A DNA stretch of 43,272 nt from contig CAYTLW010000061.1 of NCBI GenBank assembly GCA_964438735.1, forward strand, positions 1 through 43,272. The letters run 5' to 3'. Origin of the DNA: CAYTLW01 sp964438735 (GTDB taxonomy: Bacteria; Myxococcota_A; UBA9042). Both the position numbers and the translations under genes were made by a program. Below, piece after piece: positions 16,741-27,149 of this stretch (position 1 is the stretch's first letter; each line of letters opens with the position of its first letter). The notes below the pieces were generated by a model that was given only the letters and a program-made list of their open reading frames with translations, was not told the DNA's origin and made no database searches.

Positions 16741-19700
16741 TCAGCGGACCTGCAGGCGGCCGACCACGACGCGGTTGTCGCCATGTTTGCGCACACCCTT
16801 GCCGCTGGCTGCGCGGATGGGCACACGTTTATCGGTCAGCGGGTTGTACCAGCCCAGGATGATGTCATGCGCGCCAGAGCTGGTGCCCAGAGGCACCTCC
16901 TGCTCCACCGGCATGTGCACGATGTCGCCAGCGAGCCAGTGATCGGTCTGGAAGCAGCCGGTGCAGCGCTTGGCGTCCTTTTTGCCGCCGGTGTACCAGT
17001 CGTGGGGCCAAAGGTCGCGATGCAGCGGGTGTGGGTGCATGAACATCATGTAGGAGCGGGTGGGCGACTTGTGCACGCGGAAGTACAGGTCGAGCTTGTA
17101 CTTCTGCGAACGGCGCACGGAGGCCTCGGCCAGGCGCCAGCCGATGAGCTCCATCTGGCCGTCGAAGTCGACCGAGATCCGGTTCAAACCCTCGAGCACG
17201 TTGTAGTCGGCCTCGTCCAGGATGGCCTTGCGCAGCCAGTTCTGGTCCGGTTGACCCGCGGTCAAGTTGCTGGCGGCCAGGACCAGGCGCGACGAGCGGG
17301 CGTCCAGCAAGGCGATGTGTCGGCCGTCGTTGGCCGATCGGAAGGCCTTGTTCACGCCCGAGAACAGGGTCTTGGGCAGCACCACGAAACGCGTGATCGC
17401 GGCCATGGCCGACGCCTCGGGGTCCGCATCCCGACGCTCCAGTCGGTCCAATGAGAAGGCGCCGCGACGCACATCGTCGGCCACGAAGCGGGTCGGGCGC
17501 GCCAGGGTCAGGCTGTCTTCATCGCTCTCCAGCACCTCGACCGGGCGGCCGGCGCCGTGCAACTTGGCGCCCTTCCACTGGCCATCGGTCCAGCCCACCT
17601 TGCCTTCTGGTACCGGGGGTCGCGTCTTCAGCTTGACCCCATCGGCCGCGGCGGTGATGCCAAACCAGGCCGGGGCGTCCCGCTTGCCGTCCTTGTCCTT
17701 GTCGTTGATCGGGTTCCAGCCGGGGATGGCCAGGGTGGCGCTGCCGCCGCTGGGGCCGAAGTCGGTGACCCGGGCGGCGGCGTTGCGCCCGGCGAGCACT
17801 TTGATGAGCGCCTCGCGATCGCTCAGGGTCGGCATGTTCTGGGTATAGAAGTTGTTCTGCACGCCGCCGCGGCCGCCGGCGATGTACTTGAAGGTGCGCG
17901 GCAGCCCGCTGTCGTCATCGGCGGCGCCGCCGGCTTCGGCCACCCTGGCCACCAGGTGCTTCTGCGAGAAGTGCAGGGACAGGCCGGGCAGCAGGGTCCA
18001 GGCGTAGCCGCCCGACAGCACGATACCGGCCACGACCAGCAACGAGACGGCCCAGCGTGGCCGTTCCACGCGGCCGGCCAGCCACAAGGCCCAGGACCGC
18101 AGGGCGTCGATCAGCGGCACACCCAGCGCCACGCGATTGATCGCCAGCCCCACCAGCAGGAGCAACAAGAGCGCCGCGTCCGGAGCGGTCAGGAGTACAC
18201 GGCTCAGGTAATCCCAGCCATCCTGACCTTCGGCCACGTAGCGGGCCGCCAGGACGGTGAAGATCGTGCCCCAGGCGGTGATGGCCACCGCGATCAGCGC
18301 CGCCGCCCAGCCCGAGAGGTCGCCCCGACTGCGGCCAGCGATGGTCATGCCGACAGCGATCACCAGGCACCAGCAGGCGGCCAGGAAGCCGTAGCTCCAG
18401 GTGCCAGCGATCTGGCTGGCGCCGATGCCCAGGCCGGCCACGCCGACCAGAACCGGCATCCCCACGCTCAGCGCCGGCGTGCGGCTGATCGCGGCCAACA
18501 GGCGGGACCAGAGGCCCGGACCCGCGGCGTCGAGAAGGCGCCATCTGCTGGACAAGAGCCGGACAGCCAGCGTCAACACCAGGGCCAGCAAGGCGGTGCC
18601 CATGGGCAGCCAGAATGCGGCCGAGGCGCCGCCACTCATCAACGCCTCGCCCCAGCCGATGGCGCGTACGTCGACCGCCACCATGGCGCCGCTGATCAAG
18701 ACGCCGATGGCCGCGGCGGCCGTGACGAGCAGCGCCACGACGGTCAGGCCCATGGGCCAGCAAATGTCTGCGAACAGGCGCACCACGCGGGCCTTGTGCC
18801 AGTCGCGGGAGCGGCCAATGGTGATCAGCAACGCCACCAACAGGCCCACGGCGAAGAGCGTGGCCGCCGCCACAACCTCCGGTCGAGTGCCCTGGATCGT
18901 TGCCCAGACGCGATCGTATCCGTAGCCGGTGCGCGAGGCCTGGGCGCCCAGCAGGACATCGACTCGCGTGCCCAAGGAGATCACAGCGTCCAGGGCCCAG
19001 AGGATGGCTACGGTGGCCAGGGCCCAGGCTGCCGCAGTCACGCCCTGCAGACGCCCGATCACCCGCCGCACGGTGGCGACGGGCCGGGCCAGGCCGAAGG
19101 CAAAGGCGAATACGGCCAGCAAGACCACCGCCCGCAGGCCCCTGGGCAGGCCCAGTTCGCCGGGCCAGATCTGGCTGCCGCGACCATCGCCGAAGGGCGG
19201 ATCATGGGCCACGAATCGCAGCATGGTCGACGCCTGCTTGCCGATCTCGCGGTGCAGGAGCAGCGCCGGCACGGCCACCAGCAAGGCGATCAAGGCGCCG
19301 GAGACGCGGCCGGCCAGTACATCCACCAGCAACAAGCCGCAAATCGCCGCCACCATGGCCGATACCGGCGCGACCACGTGGTGGAAGCCCGGCAACAGCG
19401 CCATGCCGATCAACAGCGGCGCGCCGAAGCCCATCACCAGGGCGGCACCCAGGCCGTCGTCGCGCTCGCCCTCGCTGGCCTCGAAGAGACGTCGGCCGAT
19501 GCCCAACAGGAAGATCGGACCCCACGGGTACAGGCCGAATCCCAGCTGCCCCACCAACGCCGAGAAGTCGCGCTGATCGTCGGGCAGCCCGCCGGCGAAT
19601 GGCATGCGGGTAAAGCGGAAGCTGCGCAGCAGCGGGCTGTGATCGTCAGACAACACGATCCAGGCGGCGGCGCCCAGGGCCATCAACGAGCCGCAGGCGA

Positions 19701-20934
19701 TCGCGGCGATGCCACGACGACGCCAGCCGACGGTCAGGGCCACGCCAGCTGCCATGGCCACGCCCATGCTCAGCCCGCCGAGACCGCGACCGAGGAACAG
19801 GATCATCAGGCCCAGGCCCACCCAGGCGCCCCACCACAGGCCCCGACGGGTCACGCCAAGAGCAAGACCCAGGCCCACCAGGGCGACGCCGAGCGTGGCC
19901 GATTGCTCCAGCGTGACCAGACGGGCGGCGCCCAGCGTCAGGGGCAGGGTGGCGTAGACCAGCACGGTCAACCAGCCGGCGGCGGTGCCGCGCAGGCGCG
20001 ACATGGCGATGAACAGGAGCAGCCCGATCAACAACGCGATCGCGGCGCCGGGCAGGCGCGCGGCCCCTTCGCTCGGTCCGAAGACCGACAACGACGCGGC
20101 GACCAGCACGGTGTCCAGCCAGGGCGCCTGGACGGCGAAGCCATCCACCTTGTGCTGGATGCGCGACCAGGGGGAGGGACAGTGCTCGCCGAGGGTGGCC
20201 GCCGCCTGCTCAGGCGTGGTCCAGTGCCAGCGCTGCAGACGAGCAGGCGCCTCGACGTCGGCCTCGTCCTGGTCCTTCTTCGCCTTCTTGTCGGCATCCT
20301 TCTTGTCAGCTTCCTTCTTGTCTTTGGCCGCGTCCTTTTCCGGCTCCAGGCCAGCCGCCTTGCGCGCTTCGGCCTCCTTGCGAAGACGCTCGGCCTCGGC
20401 TGTGGCGCGATCGCGCTCGACCATGCCGCGAGCGAGCGCCTGGCGCAGGGCGTCGTGCTGCTCCTGCGGCGCCACGGCGATGATCGCGATGCCGCGATTC
20501 TGATCCATGATCTCGTCGAGATTGCGAACCGCCGGAACCAGTGCGTCGCCCTCGCGCCCATCGACCGCCGCGACCACATCCAGGACCAGGGCGTGGGTGA
20601 TCTGCTGCTTGAGCTCGCCGGCCGCGGAGCCAAGGGCCTGGCGCGCGCCGCGCTTGCCCGCGCCATCGATGCGGCGCAGGGAGAGCCCGGTTCCAAAGGC
20701 CTCCTGCAAGGGGGTCAGCAGACCGCTGTCGACGTCGATGACCAGCACCTGCGGGCTGCCCGCGATCCGCCGGGCCACGGCGGCGCGATCCATCTCCCAC
20801 GGATCGAGCAGGCCGCTGGCGCCCAGGCCGGGCAGCAGGAACGCGGCCACCAAGGCGACCACCAGTGCCCCCTGAAGCGACGCCATGGGTCGCCACCAGG
20901 GTCGCTTGTTGGCGTTTGGTTCCGGCTGGCTCAT
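16741..20934 (-). CDS. Large multi-spanning GT-C-type glycosyltransferase (PMT/ArnT-like)
   Basis: Encodes 1397 residues. The ATG at 20934 has GGAG 6 nt upstream; an in-frame ATG at 20994 is less likely. After one N-terminal helix comes LLDPWEMDRAAVARRI (about 42-57), which resembles the catalytic acidic first loop of GT-C enzymes that use polyprenyl-phosphate sugars. An unusual Lys/Asp/Glu/Ala-rich coiled segment follows (about 190-235). The next part, with QAPWLDTVLVAASLSVFG and AARLPGAA, matches the ArnT/PMT pattern and leads into more than twelve predicted membrane helices in two blocks up to about residue 1000. The last 400 residues form a soluble, probably periplasmic, beta-rich domain with MMFMHPHPLHRD and CTGCFQTDHWLAGD. 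It likely adds a sugar to a cell-envelope lipid or protein; donor and acceptor are unknown. It heads the operon continuing into mtnA. Confidence 0.78.
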   Translation of the reverse strand: MSQPEPNANKRPWWRPMASLQGALVVALVAAFLLPGLGASGLLDPWEMDRAAVARRIAGSPQVLVIDVDSGLLTPLQEAFGTGLSLRRIDGAGKRGARQALGSAAGELKQQITHALVLDVVAAVDGREGDALVPAVRNLDEIMDQNRGIAIIAVAPQEQHDALRQALARGMVERDRATAEAERLRKEAEARKAAGLEPEKDAAKDKKEADKKDADKKAKKDQDEADVEAPARLQRWHWTTPEQAAATLGEHCPSPWSRIQHKVDGFAVQAPWLDTVLVAASLSVFGPSEGAARLPGAAIALLIGLLLFIAMSRLRGTAAGWLTVLVYATLPLTLGAARLVTLEQSATLGVALVGLGLALGVTRRGLWWGAWVGLGLMILFLGRGLGGLSMGVAMAAGVALTVGWRRRGIAAIACGSLMALGAAAWIVLSDDHSPLLRSFRFTRMPFAGGLPDDQRDFSALVGQLGFGLYPWGPIFLLGIGRRLFEASEGERDDGLGAALVMGFGAPLLIGMALLPGFHHVVAPVSAMVAAICGLLLVDVLAGRVSGALIALLVAVPALLLHREIGKQASTMLRFVAHDPPFGDGRGSQIWPGELGLPRGLRAVVLLAVFAFAFGLARPVATVRRVIGRLQGVTAAAWALATVAILWALDAVISLGTRVDVLLGAQASRTGYGYDRVWATIQGTRPEVVAAATLFAVGLLVALLITIGRSRDWHKARVVRLFADICWPMGLTVVALLVTAAAAIGVLISGAMVAVDVRAIGWGEALMSGGASAAFWLPMGTALLALVLTLAVRLLSSRWRLLDAAGPGLWSRLLAAISRTPALSVGMPVLVGVAGLGIGASQIAGTWSYGFLAACWCLVIAVGMTIAGRSRGDLSGWAAALIAVAITAWGTIFTVLAARYVAEGQDGWDYLSRVLLTAPDAALLLLLLVGLAINRVALGVPLIDALRSWALWLAGRVERPRWAVSLLVVAGIVLSGGYAWTLLPGLSLHFSQKHLVARVAEAGGAADDDSGLPRTFKYIAGGRGGVQNNFYTQNMPTLSDREALIKVLAGRNAAARVTDFGPSGGSATLAIPGWNPINDKDKDGKRDAPAWFGITAAADGVKLKTRPPVPEGKVGWTDGQWKGAKLHGAGRPVEVLESDEDSLTLARPTRFVADDVRRGAFSLDRLERRDADPEASAMAAITRFVVLPKTLFSGVNKAFRSANDGRHIALLDARSSRLVLAASNLTAGQPDQNWLRKAILDEADYNVLEGLNRISVDFDGQMELIGWRLAEASVRRSQKYKLDLYFRVHKSPTRSYMMFMHPHPLHRDLWPHDWYTGGKKDAKRCTGCFQTDHWLAGDIVHMPVEQEVPLGTSSGAHDIILGWYNPLTDKRVPIRAASGKGVRKHGDNRVVVGRLQVR

Positions 20935-21132
20935 GTCTGCTCCAACTCGCGCCCGCCGCGCGCGGGCAGCGATGGATAGCAGGCGAACCGGCAAGGCTCA
21001 AGCGTTGGCGGCCGTTCGCAGATGGAAAAGTCCGAATACGGTCCCTTCGGCACGGTGTTTGCAGGGGTGAAACTGTTATGATCTCAGGGTGCAACCTGCG
21101 GATATTTGTAGCGGAATCAACGAACAAACGGC
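20935..21132. other. Intergenic region upstream of divergent glycosyltransferase and dnaG transcripts
   Basis: No gene is seen. On the plus strand TGTTATGAT (21074-21082) is a good extended -10 element without a clear -35, possibly a secondary promoter for the dnaG operon. For the minus-strand glycosyltransferase I see no convincing promoter here. Confidence 0.4.
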
Positions 21133-21160
21133 TTGACATCGCGTCAGCGCGGCCTATACA
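21133..21160 (+). promoter_or_regulatory. Strong sigma70-type promoter of the dnaG-rpoD operon
   Basis: A consensus TTGACA (21133-21138), 16-nt spacer and TATACA (21155-21160). This is the best promoter match in the window. The predicted start near 21167 leaves about 200 nt of leader before the dnaG ATG at 21371. Confidence 0.75.
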
Positions 21161-21166
21161 GTGCGT

Positions 21167-21327
21167 GGCCCTTTTGTTTTAGGGCGCGGCGTAGGCGGGT
21201 CGGGCCGGGAGCATGCACCCGGCCGCGGAGCAAAATCAGGCAGACATGGTATGGCCCGGCGGCAACCTCGTCGGCGCGGTGCCTGCAAGCGACTCCGGGG
21301 TCACCGGATGACCCCGGTTTTCGTTTG
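21167..21327 (+). ncRNA. Structured leader RNA or small RNA upstream of dnaG
   Basis: Between the promoter and dnaG lies about 160 nt that can fold into three elements. They are a hairpin GGCCGGG(21203-21209)/CCCGGCC(21218-21224); a long-range stem CAGGCA(21237-21242)/TGCCTG(21280-21285); and a terminator-like hairpin at 21295-21317. No convincing ORF with a ribosome binding site is present. It does not match the signature motifs I know for SRP RNA, tmRNA or common riboswitches. It could be an attenuator controlling dnaG-rpoD or an independent small RNA ending at the hairpin. In E. coli an intrinsic terminator likewise precedes dnaG, between rpsU and dnaG. Limits are approximate. Confidence 0.45.
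21295..21327 (+). terminator. Intrinsic terminator/attenuator in the dnaG leader
   Basis: CCGGGGTCA (21295-21303) pairs perfectly with TGACCCCGG (21309-21317) around a CCGGA loop and is followed by TTTTCGTTTG. It sits 44 nt before the dnaG ATG on the sense strand, so it must be partly read through for dnaG-rpoD to be expressed from the upstream promoter. Confidence 0.65.
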
Positions 21328-21370
21328 TGTACACCGCGCGACAGGGGCGTGGGCTGCACCCAGGGATTGG

Positions 21371-23282
21371 ATGGCGAGCAGGATCCCAGATCGAGTCAAG
21401 CGAGAGATCGTCGATCGCACCGACATGGTGGCGATCGTCGGCGAGGTCGTGGAGCTGCGCCGAGCGGGCTCCTCGATCAAGGGATTGTGCCCCTTCCACG
21501 ACGAAAAGACGCCTTCGTTCACGATCAACCCCGCCAACAAGGTCTACTACTGCCACGGCTGCCAGGCCGGCGGTGACGTGATCTCCTTCGTGCGCGAGAT
21601 CCACGGCCAGACCTACGTCGAGGCGCTCGAGTTCCTGGCCGATCGCGCGGGCGTCTCCGTGCCCCGCGAGGAGATGAGCCCGGCCGAACAGCGTCGTCAA
21701 AAGGATGAGCGCTCCCAGCGTGGCCGCCTGCTGGCTCTGAACGTGGCCGCCCAGTCCTTCTTCGTCGCCCAGCTGCGCACCGCCGCCGGCGCTGTGGGCC
21801 GGGAGTACGTACGCGATCGCGGACTCGACCCGCAGACCTGCGAGACCTTCGGCCTGGGCGTGGCGCCGGACAGCTTCGAGGCCCTGCTCGGCCACCTGCG
21901 GCGCAACGGCTTCCAGGATGCAGACATCGAGCAGGTCGGCCTGGCCAAGCGCTCGCGCAGCGGCAGCAAGCTCTACGATCGCTTCCGCAATCGCCTGATG
22001 TTCCCGGTCTACCAGGGTCGCGGCGACATCGTCGCTTTCGGCGGCCGCCAGCTCGGTGACGACAAGGACGTCGCCAAGTACATGAACTCGCCCGAGGCCG
22101 ATCTGACCGAGGTCGAGGCCCGCCACAACAGCGCGTTGTGGAAGTTCTACAAGAAGAGCAACTGCGTCTTCGGCCTGGTCCAGGCCCGGCGCGGCATCCG
22201 CAAGCACCAGTACGCGGTGATCGTCGAGGGCAACCTGGACGTGATGATGCTCCACCAGGCGGGGCTCGATTGCACCGTCTGCCCCATGGGCACCGCCCTG
22301 ACCGAAGGCCAGCTCCGCGAGATCAAGCGCTTCACCGATCGGGTGGTGCTGATGTTCGATGGCGACACGGCGGGCCGGCGCGCGGCGCTGAAGTCGGTGC
22401 CGCCGATCCTGACCGCGGGCCTGGACGGTGTGCGCGTCGAGCTGCCCGCTGGCGAAGACCCCGACAGCTACGTGCGCAAGCACGGCATCGAGGCGCTGCA
22501 ACGTCTGATCGACAACGCGCCTGCGCTGCTCGAGAGCTACATCGACGCCCACGTCGCCGAGTGGGATGGCAGCATCGCCGGCAAGTCGAAGCTCCTGCAA
22601 CAGGTTGGCCCCGTCCTGGCGACCATTCCCGACCCCATGGCGCGCGACATGGCCCGCGACTACCTGGGCACTCGCGTGCACGGGTCCGACATCGAAGCCA
22701 ACCGGCCCGCGCTCGATCGCTACATCCGCCAGACCAAACCCGCCGGCAGACCGGCAGCAGCCCCCCGCCCCCGCCCGGCGGACGTGCTGGCTGCGATCCC
22801 TTCCCTGGAACTGGAACTGGTTCGCGTCTGCATCTGGCACCCCGGGCTGCTGTCCGAACTGGTGCGCAAGGACATGTTGCGATTCGTTCGCCACCCGGGA
22901 CTCAGCCACGTGCTGGCCGAACTTGCTGCCAAGGTGGACCCCGACGAGACCGTGCACCGCCCGACCCTGAGCGCGCTCGTGCACGGCATGGACGAAGGGC
23001 CCATACGCTCGGTGCTGCTGGCACTGCTGGTGGAGCAACCCCATATTTCAGAAGACAACGCTGCGGCCTGCTTGGAGCAGGTCCTCGACCAACTGGAGAT
23101 CGCGCACCTGCGTGCAAGCCTCGCGCTGCTGATTCAGCGGAGCCAGGCAGGTGGCGACGGCCCGGCCTTGGAGCAATGGGCCCGCCAGATGGTGGGATTA
23201 CGACGGCGTATCGAAGTATTGAAGCAGCCGAGCGGCAAACGCAGAAATGCCGTCCGCGGGCGCGACAACGAGGAAGTCATCC

Positions 23283-23290
<8 letters not shown>
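21371..23290 (+). CDS. dnaG: DNA primase
   Basis: Makes RNA primers for leading- and lagging-strand synthesis at the replication fork, working with the DnaB helicase. It is 639 residues. The N-terminal CHC2 zinc ribbon has C40, H43, C61 and C64 (LCPFHDEKTPSF and YYCHGC). The catalytic core has VIVEGNLDVM (about 284-293) and the TOPRIM acidic motif MFDGDTAGRRA (about 328-338). The C-terminal 200 residues, the helicase-binding part, follow a Pro-rich linker near 465 and are poorly conserved, as usual. The ATG at 21371 begins the homology (ASRIPDRVKREIVDRTD). It is preceded by a structured leader with a terminator-like hairpin, and its 3' end overlaps rpoD by 8 nt. This is the classic dnaG-rpoD part of the macromolecular synthesis operon, without rpsU here. 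Confidence 0.96.
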
Positions 23291-26021
<2,731 letters not shown>

Positions 26022-26178
26022 GCCCGCCCCGCCCGCCCGCCCGCGGCGCGCATCTGGTCGCCGTTCTTGGGCGATCGTCGGCGCACATGCTTGACAACAG
26101 GGACCGACAGGACCACAACGGTGCCGGCTCGGCCCGGCCGCTATGGTCGGGACACCACAGGGGCGGTTCGCTGCGTGC
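26022..26178. other. Intergenic region with a GCCC repeat
   Basis: Between rpoD and the tRNA gene. It begins with a short GCCC/CGCC-rich repeat (about 26023-26043). A TTGACA at 26091 has no -10 at a suitable distance. TATGGT at 26142-26147 lies about 30 nt before the tRNA and could be its -10 element, but no -35 is visible. No clear rpoD terminator is seen. Confidence 0.3.
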
Positions 26179-26251
26179 GGGCCCATAGCTCAGCGGTTAG
26201 AGCCGCCGGCTCATAACCGGCCGGTCCCTGGTTCGAATCCAGGTGGGCCCA
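26179..26251 (+). tRNA. tRNA with CAU anticodon, probably tRNA-Ile2 (lysidine type), otherwise tRNA-Met
   Basis: A full 73-nt cloverleaf: acceptor GGGCCCA/TGGGCCC, D-arm GCTC/GAGC with an 8-nt loop, anticodon stem GCCGG/CCGGC with loop CTCATAA (anticodon 26212-26214), 5-nt variable loop, and T-arm CCTGG/CCAGG with loop TTCGAAT. The discriminator is A and the encoded 3' end is CCG, so the terminal CCA must be added by enzyme. The short D-loop (AGCGGTTA) and the C4-G69 and C5-G68 pairs resemble E. coli tRNA-Ile2, the TilS substrate, more than elongator tRNA-Met. The acceptor stem is fully paired at position 1, so it is not an initiator. Confidence 0.95.
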
Positions 26252-26295
26252 CCGCCCCGCCCCAGCCGGCACGCCGTATCAGGAGCGGGAGATCC

Positions 26296-27054
26296 ATGGC
26301 CAACCTGACTGAAGCGCAAATCATTATCGACGTCCTTCGCAAACTGCAGGCGATCGACGACGAGATCCGCGACGTCCGCGAGGGTCGCGATGCCATGACG
26401 GGCAACCTCGCCCGCCTGCACCGCGTGCTCGAGATGCGGGACGGGCAGCTGGCCGAAATGCGCGGCAAGCTCGCCGAAGCCGAGTCCTGGTTCGCCAAGA
26501 AGTCCGGCGAACTGGAGACCGAGAAGGAAAAGCTCGTCAAAGCCAAAGGCAAGCTCAGCGGCGTCACTCGCAGCAAGGAGTATGTCGCGGTCAATCGCGA
26601 GATGGACAACATCCGCAAGAACCTGGCCAGTCGCGAGGATGAGGTGAACCGCCTGACGGTCGCCATCGAGGAGTTCCGCTCCACCATCCAGCGCGAGGAC
26701 GAGAAGGTCGCCCACATGCGCCAGGTGGCCAACGACGAGGCCAGCGGCAACGAGGCGGCCCTGGGCGAGATGAACTCCACCATCTCCGGCGCCGAAGATC
26801 GCCGCGGCGAGATCGCCACCCAGCTGAAGCCCGCGATCGTGCGGCGCTATGCGAAGATCTTCAAAGCCCGCGACGGCGTCGCGGTGACCGCACTGGTCGA
26901 CGGCGTATGCTCGGGCTGCAACATGGTCCTGCAGCCGCGCTTCGTCGAGCAGATCCTGCGCGGTTCATCGATCATCCAGTGCCCGCACTGCAGCCGTTAC
27001 CTCTTCGACGGCAGCAGCCACGACCACGAAGGCAACGCCATCGCTGGTTCGTAG
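26296..27054 (+). CDS. Coiled-coil protein with C-terminal C4 zinc ribbon (DUF164/COG1579-like)
   Basis: Encodes 252 residues. Residues about 5-190 are strongly heptad-like, charged alpha-helix, forming a long coiled-coil hairpin. The C-terminus holds a zinc ribbon with C205/C208 (CSGC) and C229/C232 (CPHC), preceded by the MVLQPRFVEQI segment. This arrangement is the widespread COG1579 family, whose biochemical role is unsettled and which is thought to bind nucleic acid. It has no signal peptide or membrane helix. The ATG at 26296 is backed by AGGAG and GGGAG upstream. It follows the tRNA gene by 44 nt in the same direction and converges with the aldehyde dehydrogenase. Confidence 0.85.
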   Translation: MANLTEAQIIIDVLRKLQAIDDEIRDVREGRDAMTGNLARLHRVLEMRDGQLAEMRGKLAEAESWFAKKSGELETEKEKLVKAKGKLSGVTRSKEYVAVNREMDNIRKNLASREDEVNRLTVAIEEFRSTIQREDEKVAHMRQVANDEASGNEAALGEMNSTISGAEDRRGEIATQLKPAIVRRYAKIFKARDGVAVTALVDGVCSGCNMVLQPRFVEQILRGSSIIQCPHCSRYLFDGSSHDHEGNAIAGS

Positions 27055-27074
27055 GTTTTCGACGGCAGGGCAGA

Positions 27075-27149
27075 TCAAGCACCCAGGTCGCGGAATCTTG
27101 TCGGCTTGACGGTCGACTCAAGCGCCCAGATCGCGATTTCGTCGCTTGA
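27075..27149. repeat. Imperfect direct repeat duplicating the 3' end of the aldehyde dehydrogenase gene
   Basis: Bases 27118-27149 (the last codons of the dehydrogenase) and 27075-27109 (just beyond its stop) are similar. Both start TCAAGC(G/A)CCCAG(A/G)TCGCG and end CTTGA. Read on the minus strand, the distal copy encodes LKPTRFRDLGA plus a stop, echoing the real terminus LKRRNRDLGA. Each copy is also bounded by TCAAGC...CTTGA, so it may form a weak hairpin between the convergent genes. Confidence 0.5.

Noticed and set aside
17557..20979. 1140-residue open frame antisense to the glycosyltransferase gene
   Set aside because: Composition is that of a shadow frame (Gln/Gly/Arg/His-rich, no motifs) while the other strand has clear membrane helices and a good ribosome binding site.
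21167..21327. Known riboswitch, SRP RNA, tmRNA or 6S RNA in the dnaG leader
   Set aside because: Signature motifs of SRP RNA (GGAAG.AGCC), tmRNA and common riboswitches are absent; 6S RNA cannot be judged without folding software, so no name is given.
26091..26096. TTGACA as the -35 of a tRNA promoter
   Set aside because: The only -10-like hexamer (TATGGT, 26142) is 45 nt away, far beyond a functional spacer.
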